A DNA stretch of 64,000 nt from Burkholderia latens (GTDB lineage Bacteria; Pseudomonadota; Gammaproteobacteria; Burkholderiales; Burkholderiaceae): NCBI RefSeq assembly GCF_001718795.1, contig NZ_CP013438.1:2232001-2296000 (forward strand), given 5' to 3'. The notes below the pieces were generated by a model. That model was not told where the DNA came from, ran no database searches, and was given only the letters and a program-made list of their open reading frames with translations. Positions 8,816 through 17,254 of the stretch are shown here, piece by piece; within the stretch, counting starts at the first letter, position 1; every line of letters starts with the position of its first letter. The position numbers and the translations under genes were made by a program.

Positions 8816-10243
8816 ATGAACCTGAACGATCAGATCGATTCGCTCAACGCGGGCGTCGATCAGCTCCTCCACGATCACCACGCCGCGCAGCAGGCGGCAC
8901 GCAGCGCTGAAGCGTTCGCGCGCGCCGCTGCCGCAGAAGCCCAGGCCGCAGCCGCGCGTCACGCGGCCGCCGAAGCCGAAGCACAAGCCGCCGCGCAGCG
9001 CCACACGGCCGCAGCCGCCGACGCCGAAGCCGCGCAGCAGCGCCACGCGGACGCCACCGCCGCGGCCGAAGCCGCCGCCCAACGCCACAACGAAGCCGCC
9101 GCGCAGGCCGAGGCCGCGGTCCAGCGGCACGCCGAAGCAACCGCGCTGACCGAAGCGCTCGCGCAGCGTCACGCCGATGCGGAAGCGGCGTCGCAGCGCC
9201 ATGCCGCCGCGATCGCCGAAGCCGAGGCCGCCGCGCAACGTCATCACGCGGCCGCCGTCGAGGCCGACGCGGCCGCGCAGCGCCATGCGGCAGCCGCAGC
9301 GGCGGCGGAAGCCGCCGCGAAGCGCCACGCGGAAGCCACCGCCGAGGCCGAGGCCGCGACGCAGCGCCACGCAGCCGCGATCGCCGAAGCCGAGGCACTC
9401 GCGCAGCGGCATACGCAGGCGATCGCCGACGCCGAGGCAGCCGCCCGGCGCCACGCGGAAGCCACCGCCGAAGCGGAAGCGATCGCGCGCCGTCACACCG
9501 AAGCGATCGCGCAAGCCGAAGCGGCCGCGCAACGCCACGCGGACGCGACCGCGGAGGCCGAAGCCGTCAAGCAACGTCACACCGATGCGATCGCGCAGGC
9601 CGAAGCGGCCGCCGAGCGTCATGCGAAGGCGATCGCCGACGCGGAAGCGCTGGTCGAAGCGGTTGTGAAAGACGCGGCAACGCACACGGCAAGCGTGGCA
9701 GGTGCGGGGACCACAACCGCAGTCGCCGCCGAAGTCGTCGCACCGGCTGTCGAGACGGCCGCGGATCCGGCGACGCACCTGCCTGAACCTGCACCAGCCG
9801 AACAAGCCGCCGCTGCATCGGCCGACGCGGTCGCCGACGTCGTCGCGACGAGCGCCGCCGACACCGGCGCGGCGAGCGAAGTCGCCGCGCCCGCCGACGC
9901 AGCGGACGCGCCCGCGGAAAAGTCGACGCTGCAGGTCGCGCGCCCGTCGCAGAACGAACTGACGCTGAGCATCAACGGGCAATCGATCACGCTGCATCCG
10001 GAACAACTGGGCCAGCTGATCGAGGAACTCGCGCACGCGCGCGCGTCGATGCAGCCGGAACCGCCGCCGGGCATCCCGGCGGGCTGGCGCTTCGTGACGA
10101 CGAAAAACCCGATGATGGCCGTGCAGAAGCAGTCGAACGGCGATCGCCTGCTGGTGGCGCGCCATACCGGCTACGGCTGGGTGCCGTTCACGTTCTCGCC
10201 GGACGTCGTGATCCAGATGTACATGATGCTGACGCAGCGGTAA
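8816..10243 (+). CDS. Ala-rich coiled-coil protein with 14-residue repeats
   Basis: 475-residue protein of no family I recognise. Residues 1-45 are Ala/Gln-rich. Residues 48-269 carry 17 Arg-His pairs; successive pairs are 14 residues (two heptads) apart, except one 10-residue step between residues 118 and 128. The unit is roughly AxAQRHAxAxAEAE, so a long alanine coiled coil with a basic stripe is expected. An Ala/Asp/Glu-rich linker follows (about 290-370). The last 100 residues are ordinary globular sequence (SINGQSITLHPEQLGQLIEEL, GWRFVTTKNPMMAVQKQSNG) and may be the functional domain. There is no signal peptide or membrane helix. It sits between hpnA and hpnB and ends at a strong terminator. 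GAGAAG precedes the ATG. Confidence 0.85.
   Translation: MNLNDQIDSLNAGVDQLLHDHHAAQQAARSAEAFARAAAAEAQAAAARHAAAEAEAQAAAQRHTAAAADAEAAQQRHADATAAAEAAAQRHNEAAAQAEAAVQRHAEATALTEALAQRHADAEAASQRHAAAIAEAEAAAQRHHAAAVEADAAAQRHAAAAAAAEAAAKRHAEATAEAEAATQRHAAAIAEAEALAQRHTQAIADAEAAARRHAEATAEAEAIARRHTEAIAQAEAAAQRHADATAEAEAVKQRHTDAIAQAEAAAERHAKAIADAEALVEAVVKDAATHTASVAGAGTTTAVAAEVVAPAVETAADPATHLPEPAPAEQAAAASADAVADVVATSAADTGAASEVAAPADAADAPAEKSTLQVARPSQNELTLSINGQSITLHPEQLGQLIEELAHARASMQPEPPPGIPAGWRFVTTKNPMMAVQKQSNGDRLLVARHTGYGWVPFTFSPDVVIQMYMMLTQR
8957..9622 (+). repeat. Degenerate 42-bp tandem repeat inside a coding region
   Basis: Seventeen near-copies of a 42-bp unit coding a 14-residue motif with Arg-His at a fixed place. 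One unit, around residues 119-128, is shortened by 12 bp. The units have diverged at DNA level while the protein pattern is kept, so the array is old rather than a recent slippage product. Confidence 0.85.
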
Positions 10244-10260
10244 GCGCGCGGCAGCGTAGA

Positions 10261-10307
10261 AAAAGCAAAAGCCCGATCGGTCTTGCAACCGATCGGGCTT
10301 TTTGCTT
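10261..10307. terminator. Bidirectional rho-independent terminator
   Basis: A 12-bp perfect stem (10270-10281 with 10288-10299) closes a 6-nt loop. It is flanked by an A-rich tract on the left and a T-rich tract on the right, so it can end transcripts from both sides. It lies between the convergent repeat-protein gene and hpnB. Confidence 0.92.
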
Positions 10308-10346
10308 TGCGGAGCCGGGCAAGCGGCCGGCATCCGCCGGCGTTAA

Positions 10347-11534
10347 TCAGCGCTCGACGGGCGCCTGCACGCGCGCCTTCCACTGACCGCCCTTGCCGCG
10401 CCAATAGCGCCACGCCGACGCGAAGGTCGCGCCAACGTAGAACAGCGCGACGAGCGGCAGCGCGGGCGCCCACAGCGGCGAGCGGCGGTAATAACGCAGC
10501 ATCGGCGCATACGCGGTGCACATCGACGCCCATGCGAGCCACGCCGGCCACGCGCGCGCGCCGTACGCGAGCGCGGCCACGGGCGGCGCGAGATAGATGA
10601 TCGTCATCCCGAGCAGCGTGCCCGCGAGCAGCAGCGGCGAATAGTGCAGCTGCGTGAACGCGGTGCGCGCGATCATGTTCCAGATGTCGCGCCAGCTGTC
10701 GTACGGACGCAGCGACACGCTGCGCTCGGCCAGGTCGAGCCGGATCGGATGACGGCCGCTGCCGCGATGCTTGATCTGCGCAGCGAGGCTGCAGTCGTCG
10801 ATCAGCGCGCCGCGAATCGACTCGATGCCGCCCGCCTCCTCGAGCGCGCTGCGCTTGACCAGCATGCAGCCGCCGGCGGCGCCGGCCGTCCGGTTGCGCG
10901 GATTGTTGATCCACGAGAACGGATAAAGCTTCGCGAAGAAGAACACGAACGCGGGAATCAGCGCCTTTTCCCAGAACGAATCGCAGCGCAGCCGCACCAT
11001 CAGCGACACGAGATCGCGCTGCTCGGCCTGCGCACGCGTGACGAGCTGCGTCACGGCGTCGGGCGGATGACCGATGTCGGCATCCGTCAGCAGCAGATAA
11101 TCGGCGGGCAGCCCGAGCGTGCGCACCGCCGCGATGCCCTGCGACTGCGCCCACACCTTGCCCGACCAGCCGGCCGGCAGCGGCTTCGCCGACAGCACCG
11201 TGAGGCGGTCCGCGCGGTTGATCGCGAGCGCCGCCGCGCGCGCGGCGTCGGCGGTGCCGTCGTCGCTGTGGTCGTCGACGATGATCAGGTGAAATTCGCC
11301 CGGATAGTCCTGCTCGAGCAGCGACGTCGCCGCGGCGCCGATCACGTCGACCTCGTTGCGCGCCGGCACGACGGCGACGACGGCCGGCCAGCCGGCTTCG
11401 GCCGCGGCGCCGCGCGCCTGCGGCGGCAGCGCCCCCGCCGGCCGCGCGCGCCAGAAGCCGCCGCGCGCGACGAGCAGCACGATCCAGATCAGCAACGACA
11501 GGCCGGACACCAGAAAAGTCATGGCAAGCATCAT
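10347..11534 (-). CDS. hpnB: Hopanoid-associated glycosyltransferase HpnB
   Basis: Family-2 glycosyltransferase of 395 residues. An N-terminal membrane helix (residues 1-25) is followed by the GT-A core with VVPARNEVDVIGAAATSL, a nucleotide-binding VDDHSDDGT and the metal-site TDADIGHP. Three to four membrane helices close the protein. HpnB is tied to hopanoid loci by context, and the sugar it transfers is not firmly known. The start at 11534 is chosen because AGGAGG lies 7 nt upstream. An extension to 11804 is unsupported. It is divergent from ispH-hpnH and convergent with the repeat-protein gene. Confidence 0.9.
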   Translation of the reverse strand: MMLAMTFLVSGLSLLIWIVLLVARGGFWRARPAGALPPQARGAAAEAGWPAVVAVVPARNEVDVIGAAATSLLEQDYPGEFHLIIVDDHSDDGTADAARAAALAINRADRLTVLSAKPLPAGWSGKVWAQSQGIAAVRTLGLPADYLLLTDADIGHPPDAVTQLVTRAQAEQRDLVSLMVRLRCDSFWEKALIPAFVFFFAKLYPFSWINNPRNRTAGAAGGCMLVKRSALEEAGGIESIRGALIDDCSLAAQIKHRGSGRHPIRLDLAERSVSLRPYDSWRDIWNMIARTAFTQLHYSPLLLAGTLLGMTIIYLAPPVAALAYGARAWPAWLAWASMCTAYAPMLRYYRRSPLWAPALPLVALFYVGATFASAWRYWRGKGGQWKARVQAPVER

Positions 11535-11964
11535 CGGCCGGCCTCCTGGCGGATCCCGCAGCGGGCCGCGCGGCATCGGGCGCCAACGCGTTCGGTCTGA
11601 ATAAGGGTCGGATTTAAAACAACCAAAACCGCATACGCGGCAGGGCAATACGCGTAAAAATCGACGGTCATCGAGTGGCCTTGAAATGAAGCGCGACGGC
11701 AGGCGGCCGGACCGGCTGCCCGCGAAACCGCGCAGTTTACCGGGTTCCGCGCACACGAGCGCCGACACGGCTCTGCGCCGAATGCAACACGGCCGAAACG
11801 GCACCAGAGCACGGACGGCGCGATAGGGTTAAAATGCGCGATTAATTCGGGGTTCCGGGGCCTGGCCTGGCCGGTTCGTTCCTGCCTTCATAACATCAAG
11901 CCGGGGCGAGCGAGCGATGCCAGCTCCTCGAACCCCGGCGTCTGTCGTCGGAGTTCGCTCACTT
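11535..11964. other. Divergent promoter region of hpnB and ispH-hpnH
   Basis: About 430 bp without a supported gene. The segment near 11820-11850 (AGGGTTAAAATGCGCGATTA) is the most AT-rich part and the likeliest place for the ispH-hpnH promoter. I see no long palindrome, riboswitch or terminator. Confidence 0.4.
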
Positions 11965-12906
11965 ATGCGAGTCATCCTTGCCCAGCCCCGCGGCTTTTGT
12001 GCGGGGGTTGTCCGTGCGATCGAAATCGTCGATCGCGCGCTGCAACAGCACGGCGCGCCGGTCTATGTGCGTCACGAGATCGTGCATAACCGGCATGTCG
12101 TCGAAAATCTGCGTAATAAAGGGGCACGATTCGTTGAGGAGCTCGACGAGGTGCCGCATGGCGCTGTCGCGATCTTCAGCGCGCACGGGGTCGCCCAGAC
12201 GGTCGAGCGCGACGCCGAGACGCGCGGGCTCGACGTGCTGGACGCCACGTGCCCGCTCGTCACGAAAGTGCACGTGCAGGGCCGCCAGTACGTCGCGTCG
12301 GGCCGCCGGCTGATCCTGATCGGCCATGCGGGCCATCCGGAAGTCGAGGGCACGATCGGCCAGATCCCGGCCGAGGTCATCCTCGTGCAGAGCGAGGCGG
12401 AAGTCGATACGCTGACGCTGCCGGTCGACACGCCGGTCGCATACGTCACGCAGACGACACTGTCGGTCGACGACACGCGCGGCATCATCGAAGCGCTGCA
12501 GCGCCGGTTCACCGACATCGTCGGCCCGGACACGCGCGACATCTGCTACGCGACGCAGAACCGCCAGGCCGCCGTGCGCGAACTGAGCGGCCAGGTCGAC
12601 GTGCTGCTGGTCGTCGGTGCGACGAACAGCTCGAACTCGAACCGCCTGCGCGAGATCGGCACCGAAAGCGGCGTGCCGAGCTATCTGGTCGCCGACGGCT
12701 CGGAAGTGAAGGCCGAATGGTTCGCGGGCGTGCAGACGGTCGGCCTGACCGCCGGCGCGTCGGCACCCGAGGAAATGGTTGAGGATGTGATCGGCGCGCT
12801 GCGCGCACTGGGGCCCGTCGAGGTCACGACGATGGCGGGCCGTGAAGAAAAAGTCGAATTCAAGTTGCCGGCGAAGCTTACGCAAGCTGTCGCCCGCGAA
12901 GTTTAA
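11965..12906 (+). CDS. ispH: 4-Hydroxy-3-methylbut-2-enyl diphosphate reductase
   Basis: Last enzyme of the MEP isoprenoid pathway; it reduces HMBPP to IPP and DMAPP with a 4Fe-4S cluster. From ATG 11965 the protein has 313 residues. All three cluster cysteines are present: C12 (PRGFCAGV), C96 (DATCPLV) and C194 ([10 protein letters not shown]), with the usual E. coli-like spacing. An ATG at 11917 would add 16 residues before the family start and is less likely. It is 12 bp upstream of hpnH, an operon that links isoprenoid supply to hopanoid side-chain synthesis. Confidence 0.95.
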   Translation: MRVILAQPRGFCAGVVRAIEIVDRALQQHGAPVYVRHEIVHNRHVVENLRNKGARFVEELDEVPHGAVAIFSAHGVAQTVERDAETRGLDVLDATCPLVTKVHVQGRQYVASGRRLILIGHAGHPEVEGTIGQIPAEVILVQSEAEVDTLTLPVDTPVAYVTQTTLSVDDTRGIIEALQRRFTDIVGPDTRDICYATQNRQAAVRELSGQVDVLLVVGATNSSNSNRLREIGTESGVPSYLVADGSEVKAEWFAGVQTVGLTAGASAPEEMVEDVIGALRALGPVEVTTMAGREEKVEFKLPAKLTQAVAREV

Positions 12907-12918
12907 GGAGGACATCTC

Positions 12919-14079
12919 TTGTCTATTCCGCTGCTCCAGCAAGTCCGCGTCGGCGCATACATCATGCGCCAACACCTGTCCGGCAACAAACGCTATCCGC
13001 TCGCGCTGATGCTCGAGCCGCTGTTCCGCTGCAACCTCGCCTGTAACGGCTGCGGCAAGATCGACTATCCGGACCCGATCCTGAACCAGCGCCTGTCCGT
13101 CCAGGAATGCCTGGAAGCCGTCGACGAGTGCGGCGCGCCGATCGTGTCGATCGCCGGCGGCGAGCCGCTGCTCCACAAGGAGATGCCGGAGATCGTCAAG
13201 GGCATCATGAAGCGCAAGAAATTCGTGTACCTGTGCACGAACGCGCTCCTGATGGAAAAGAAGATGGACGACTACGAGCCGAATCCGTACTTCGTTTGGT
13301 CCGTCCACCTCGACGGCGACAAGGAGATGCACGACCACTCGGTGTCGCAGGAAGGCGTGTACGACAAGGCGGTCGCGGCGATCAAGGAAGCGAAGCGCCG
13401 CGGCTTCCGCGTGAACATCAACTGCACGCTGTTCAACGATGCGATCCCCGAGCGCGTCGCGAAGTTCTTCGATACGCTGAAGCCGATCGGCGTCGACGGC
13501 ATCACGGTGTCGCCCGGCTATGCGTACGAGCGCGCGCCGGATCAGCAGCACTTCCTGAACCGCGACAAGACGAAGAACCTGTTCCGCGAGATCCTGAAGC
13601 GCGGCGAAGGCGGCAAGCGCTGGTCGTTCAGCCAGTCGTCGCTGTTCCTCGACTTCCTGGCCGGCAACCAGACGTACAAGTGCACGCCGTGGGGCAACCC
13701 GGCTCGCACCGTGTTCGGCTGGCAGAAGCCGTGCTATCTGGTCGGCGAAGGTTACGTGAAGACCTTCAAGGAACTGATGGAAGACACGAACTGGGACAAC
13801 TACGGCGTCGGCAACTACGAGAAGTGCGCGGACTGCATGGTCCACTGCGGCTTCGAAGCCACCGCGGTGATGGACACGATCGCGCATCCGCTGAAGGCGC
13901 TGCGCGTGAGCAAGAAGGGCATCAAGACCGACGGCCCGTTCGCACCGGATATCTCGATCGCGAACCAGCGCCCGGCCGAGTACGTGTTCTCGCGCCACGT
14001 CGAAATCAAGCTCGAAGAAATCCAGCGCGCCGGCAAGGGCAAGCTGCAGAAGCCGGCGAAGCCGGCAGCGGCGGCTTAA
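12919..14079 (+). CDS. hpnH: Adenosylhopane synthase, radical SAM protein HpnH
   Basis: Radical SAM enzyme that couples the 5'-deoxyadenosyl radical to diploptene, the first committed step of C35 hopanoid side chains. The 386 residues match the family. The cluster motif is C38-x3-C42-x2-C45 (FRCNLACNGCG), followed by a SIAGGEPLLH SAM-binding segment. Further cysteines lie in CADCMVHCGF. It starts with TTG at 12919, with AAGGAGG at ideal distance. It follows ispH by 12 bp and ends at a strong terminator. Squalene-hopene cyclase and the downstream hpn genes are not in the window. Confidence 0.95.
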   Translation: MSIPLLQQVRVGAYIMRQHLSGNKRYPLALMLEPLFRCNLACNGCGKIDYPDPILNQRLSVQECLEAVDECGAPIVSIAGGEPLLHKEMPEIVKGIMKRKKFVYLCTNALLMEKKMDDYEPNPYFVWSVHLDGDKEMHDHSVSQEGVYDKAVAAIKEAKRRGFRVNINCTLFNDAIPERVAKFFDTLKPIGVDGITVSPGYAYERAPDQQHFLNRDKTKNLFREILKRGEGGKRWSFSQSSLFLDFLAGNQTYKCTPWGNPARTVFGWQKPCYLVGEGYVKTFKELMEDTNWDNYGVGNYEKCADCMVHCGFEATAVMDTIAHPLKALRVSKKGIKTDGPFAPDISIANQRPAEYVFSRHVEIKLEEIQRAGKGKLQKPAKPAAAA

Positions 14080-14130
14080 GCGGGTTTCGCCGCGCAGAGG
14101 CTCGCGCCTCTGCGTCGGCAGGCGTCGAAG

Positions 14131-14167
14131 AAGCGCCACGGAGCGAACTCCGTGGCGCTTTTGTTTT
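14131..14167 (+). terminator. Rho-independent terminator after hpnH
   Basis: A 13-bp stem (AAGCGCCACGGAG with CTCCGTGGCGCTT) with a CGAA tetraloop, followed by TTGTTTTG. It ends the ispH-hpnH transcript 51 bp past the stop. The A-poor left side makes it mainly one-way. Confidence 0.92.
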
Positions 14168-14238
14168 GTCGGGCGTCGTCGCAAGTCCGCGTGCATTCGC
14201 GCAAGCATGAGCACGCGAACCTCCCTACGCCCGTACGC

Positions 14239-14499
14239 CTAGTGCCTCGATTCGGCCGCCGCGATCAGCTGCCATGCGGTCGGCCCGCGATCGAGCAGCG
14301 GGTCGGGCGGCGGATCGAGATCGTGACGATGTTCGTCATCGGACGGCAGCGCCTGCGCCTTCGCGATGCCGATCTCGTCGCCGCATATGGTGCATCGATA
14401 GATGCCCGCAACCGTTGCCTCGCTGCCTGGCGGCAGGCTCTCCCGGAATGCGCGGCCGCTTCCGCACGTGAAGTAGCCACCGATCCTGTATAGCGCCAT
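14239..14499 (-). CDS. Small hypothetical protein with possible zinc-binding cysteines
   Basis: 86 residues from ATG 14499, with an excellent ribosome site (AGGAGG, 5 nt spacing). Three cysteines (FTCGSG and YRCTICGDE) suggest a half zinc ribbon, with a His-rich tail (DDEHRHDLDPPPD) that could help bind metal. There is no signal peptide. I cannot assign a family. It ends 72 bp from the hpnH terminator, in the convergent orientation. Confidence 0.7.
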   Translation of the reverse strand: MALYRIGGYFTCGSGRAFRESLPPGSEATVAGIYRCTICGDEIGIAKAQALPSDDEHRHDLDPPPDPLLDRGPTAWQLIAAAESRH

Positions 14500-14678
14500 C
14501 GCCACCTCCTGACTGAAACGATGCGTTCGCACCGAACCGTGCGATCGTCGCGAACGCGAGGATGGATCGTCATCGACCGAGCCGTTCGGCTCCTGTCGTG
14601 ACATCGGTCGGCGAGCATCAGCCCCGGGAACGGAACACGCATGAAACGGCGCCAGCGGGCCGCACGCGTTGCCACCGC

Positions 14679-15158
14679 TCAATGCAGAACGGCCGAAGCC
14701 CGCATCCGTGCCGCCGCCTGCGCCAGCAGCCCGGGTTGCTCGCTGGACGTGAACGCGCTCACACGGCGCCACAGCTCGGCGAGCCGGTGCCGCGTGAGCG
14801 TCGCGACGCACGCGTCGTTCGCCGCGAGCACACGCTCTAGCGCCGCGCACTCGTCGTCGTGCAGCGTCCATGCGCCGCTTTGGGCGGCGCGCGCAACGCT
14901 CGCGTCGAGCACGCGCTCCGCGTCGACGCACAGGTTGATGCTCGCGTCCGGGGATACCGCGTCGTCGAGCGCGAGGAACACCAGGTAGACGCTCGTGCGC
15001 AACCGCATCAGCAACGTTTCGTTGCCGTGCTCGCCGCGCAGCGCGACGAGCGCCATGTGGCATTTCAGCGAGATGTCGCGCGCATGCGCGGGCGGCAGCG
15101 GCAGCAGCCATTCGCGCGTCAACGGAACGTGGCGACGGCCTTTTCTGGCGGCCTTCAT
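14679..15158 (-). CDS. Hypothetical protein, 159 residues
   Basis: Mostly helical soluble protein starting MKAARKGRRHVPLTREW, with no recognised domain. ATG 15158 follows GAGGG at a workable distance. The body is rich in Leu, Ala and Arg, with scattered Cys. Its start overlaps the stop of the preceding short frame by 4 bp (ATGA), suggesting translational coupling. Function is unknown. Confidence 0.62.
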   Translation of the reverse strand: MKAARKGRRHVPLTREWLLPLPPAHARDISLKCHMALVALRGEHGNETLLMRLRTSVYLVFLALDDAVSPDASINLCVDAERVLDASVARAAQSGAWTLHDDECAALERVLAANDACVATLTRHRLAELWRRVSAFTSSEQPGLLAQAAARMRASAVLH

Positions 15159-15370
15159 GATCGGCCCTCGCCTGGCGTGACGTCGTCCGCATCGAATGCC
15201 GACCATGCGATGCGGCACGCAACGGCGCCGCGACTCCCATCTCGACGGCCGTTCGCGCGGCGCGGCGCGCCGCCGTTCATGCCGCCCCGCGACCGCGTCG
15301 CGCGCGCCTGGCGTCGCCGGCGAACCACCGATGCGCGCAACACGTCGGGGAATCCATCAGCGCATGCCAT
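15155..15370 (-). CDS. Possible short basic protein, coupled to the next gene
   Basis: 71-residue frame from ATG 15370 (MACADGFPDVLRAS), preceded by GGGAGG at good spacing and overlapping the next start by 4 bp. The Arg-rich composition resembles an out-of-frame GC-rich reading, so the call rests mainly on the ribosome site and the ATGA overlap. Confidence 0.33.
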   Translation of the reverse strand: MACADGFPDVLRASVVRRRRQARATRSRGGMNGGAPRRANGRRDGSRGAVACRIAWSAFDADDVTPGEGRS

Positions 15371-15384
15371 GCTCGCCTCCCGCA

Positions 15385-15765
15385 TCAGAACGTATTCTCG
15401 CCCTTCAGGTAGTACGCCGTCTTCACGAAGAACGCCTTCACCGGATGGCCGCTGCGCGCGGCGCTTGCCGCGCGCTCTTCCATCGCGGCCTTCTCCTCCG
15501 GCGAGCGGTCAGGCGCCGGGTACCTCACGCGCTCGAGCGCGCGCTGCATCGCGAGCGGATAGTTCTGATTGCCGGCTGTCGTCGCGCGATAGCCGGCGCG
15601 CGTCATCTGCATTAGTTGCACGTCGGTTTCGGCACGCGCCGCCGACCAGGTCAACGGCGCGGCGTTCGGTTGCCAGTCGGTATCGACGGACTGCGCGAAG
15701 CTTGCGGCAGGCAGCACGACAAGCGCGCCGGACAGGACAGCAAGGGAAACAACGGATCGCATCAT
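15385..15765 (-). CDS. DUF4148-family exported protein
   Basis: Small secreted protein common in Burkholderia, 126 residues from ATG 15765; a second ATG follows at 15762. A signal peptide covers residues 1-25 (hydrophobic, ending SFAQS). The mature part has the DUF4148 pattern of Leu/Arg-rich helices with YPLAMQRALERV. GGAGG lies just upstream. The role is not known. It is followed on the same strand by the two short hypotheticals. Confidence 0.75.
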   Translation of the reverse strand: MMRSVVSLAVLSGALVVLPAASFAQSVDTDWQPNAAPLTWSAARAETDVQLMQMTRAGYRATTAGNQNYPLAMQRALERVRYPAPDRSPEEKAAMEERAASAARSGHPVKAFFVKTAYYLKGENTF

Positions 15766-16255
15766 GGCCTCCACATGGTTGTTTCCGCATCGATCGTCGT
15801 CGTCGATGCGGTGCAATCATCGTATGTCGCGTGGCCATGCGCTTGAATAGCCGATTCCGCAATTGATTTTTTCTGCACTGGCGGCCGGCCCCCGATTCAA
15901 GCGATTCGCCAATGCCGCCCGAGCGGAAATTCTTTATTTCATTCAATTACCTGATCGCATTTTGGCTGACGAATCGAAGCGCCACGCGAATCGCTTTTGC
16001 AGTTTTTGAAATGACGTATTGCCGATGCGAATTCGGTCCGGGCGGTGCTCGGCGCGGCTTTCGGCACGATGCCGCACACGCCGGCACAAGTGCGAAATGA
16101 CTCAACGAACACACTGGATTCCCTGACACACGACAAGTCCATCGCGCCGATTACCTGCTCCGCGACGAGACGTGTCCCGCCAGGACGCGAGATAATTGCG
16201 CATCGGCCGTCACGCACGGCGCTAGTCCTTGCCTGTTCTTCTTTCGAGTTCCGCC
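15766..16255. other. Intergenic region, AT-rich core, no supported gene
   Basis: 490 bp between divergent genes. GC content drops clearly at about 15850-16030, as expected for promoters. A 62-codon frame at 15912-16100 has neither a ribosome site nor good codon use and is not called. I see no clear palindromes. Confidence 0.4.
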
Positions 16256-16609
16256 ATGGCTGCCATCGACACCACCGCCATCGACAGTTGGCACGCACAC
16301 GTCTACTTCGACGCCGCGAGCCGCGACGCGGCCTGGGCGTTTCGCGTCGTCGTCGAAGAACGATTCGGCGCGATCATCGAACTCGGCCGCTTTCACGAGC
16401 GCCTCGTCGGCCCGCATCCGGCGTGGTCCTATCAGATCGCGTTCGACGCCGCGCATTTCGACGCCATCGTGCCGTGGCTCGTGCTGAATCACGGCGGACT
16501 CGACATCTTCCTGCATCCGAACACGGACGACGAACTGCGCGACCATCGCGACAGCGCAGTGTGGATCGGCAAGTCGTATGAACTGAATCTCGGCGCGCTC
16601 GGCGGCTGA
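16256..16609 (+). CDS. DOPA 4,5-dioxygenase-family protein
   Basis: 117-residue ferredoxin-like protein related to fungal and plant DOPA-4,5-extradiol dioxygenases, whose bacterial members have been seen as small aromatic ring-cleaving enzymes. Conserved His segments are visible: WHAHVYFD (residues 11-18), FHERLVGPHP in the middle, and LNHGGLDIFLHPNT near the end. The ATG at 16256 fits the family start. No catecholic pathway genes are adjacent, so the substrate is unknown. Confidence 0.82.
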   Translation: MAAIDTTAIDSWHAHVYFDAASRDAAWAFRVVVEERFGAIIELGRFHERLVGPHPAWSYQIAFDAAHFDAIVPWLVLNHGGLDIFLHPNTDDELRDHRDSAVWIGKSYELNLGALGG

Positions 16610-16731
16610 CGCGGAGCGCGGACGCGCGCCCGCTGCGCGTGCGTGACATCGACGTTTCGGATCGGGATGAAACGTCCGGCGGCGTGGCGCCGATACAGTC
16701 GTTCCGTTATTCACGCTTGCCGGAACCCGAG

Positions 16732-17163
16732 ATGACACACGCCGACCCCGATGCGCAACGCATCCATCACCACTGGCACGCCGCCGTCGTCGCACGCGAT
16801 CTCGACGCGCTGATGTCGCTGTACGCGGACGACGCGATCCTCGAAACGCCGCTCATCGTAGTCACGCTGCCGGAGCACGGCTCGGGCGTGCTCCACGGCA
16901 AGGCTTCAATCGCCGCGTTCTTCGCGGCCGGCCTGCGCAATCCGGGCAGCGGACTCGGGCGCTGGTATCGAACCGGGCTGTTCTTTTCGAACGGCCGGCA
17001 GCTCACTTGGGAATATCCGCGCGAAACACCGGAAGGCGATCAGGTCGATCTCGTCGAAGTGATGGATCTGCGCGACGGCTTGATCGCGCATCATCGCGTC
17101 TACTGGGGTTGGGTTGGCGTCAACGCGCTGCGCAACGTCACGCCCGCGGCGGCCCGCATCTGA
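16732..17163 (+). CDS. SnoaL-like / NTF2-fold protein
   Basis: 143-residue protein with the nuclear-transport-factor-2 fold. It has a helical start (RIHHHWHAAVVARDLDALMSLYADDAILETP) and a curved sheet ending ALIAHHRVYWGWVG-like. Such proteins are isomerases, hydrolases or binding proteins, and the fold alone does not tell which. ATG 16732 is the first codon matching the family; a start at 16639 is unsupported. It follows the DOPA-dioxygenase-like gene on the same strand by 122 bp. Confidence 0.75.
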   Translation: MTHADPDAQRIHHHWHAAVVARDLDALMSLYADDAILETPLIVVTLPEHGSGVLHGKASIAAFFAAGLRNPGSGLGRWYRTGLFFSNGRQLTWEYPRETPEGDQVDLVEVMDLRDGLIAHHRVYWGWVGVNALRNVTPAAARI

Positions 17164-17254
17164 TGCCGAAGACCGCCGAGCACGCGCGGCACGCCGTTCA
17201 ACGCTTGCACGGCCGCAGGACGCGGCTATGCATTTGCCGCCGCCCCCGCGCCGT

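Noticed and set aside
7505..10333. 942-codon minus-strand open frame opposite the repeat protein
   Set aside because: Arg/Gly-rich low-complexity translation caused by the GC-rich repeat on the other strand; no ribosome site, and it runs across hpnA and the terminator.
15912..16100. 62-codon plus-strand frame in an AT-rich spacer
   Set aside because: No ribosome site and poor codon periodicity; the stretch looks like promoter DNA.
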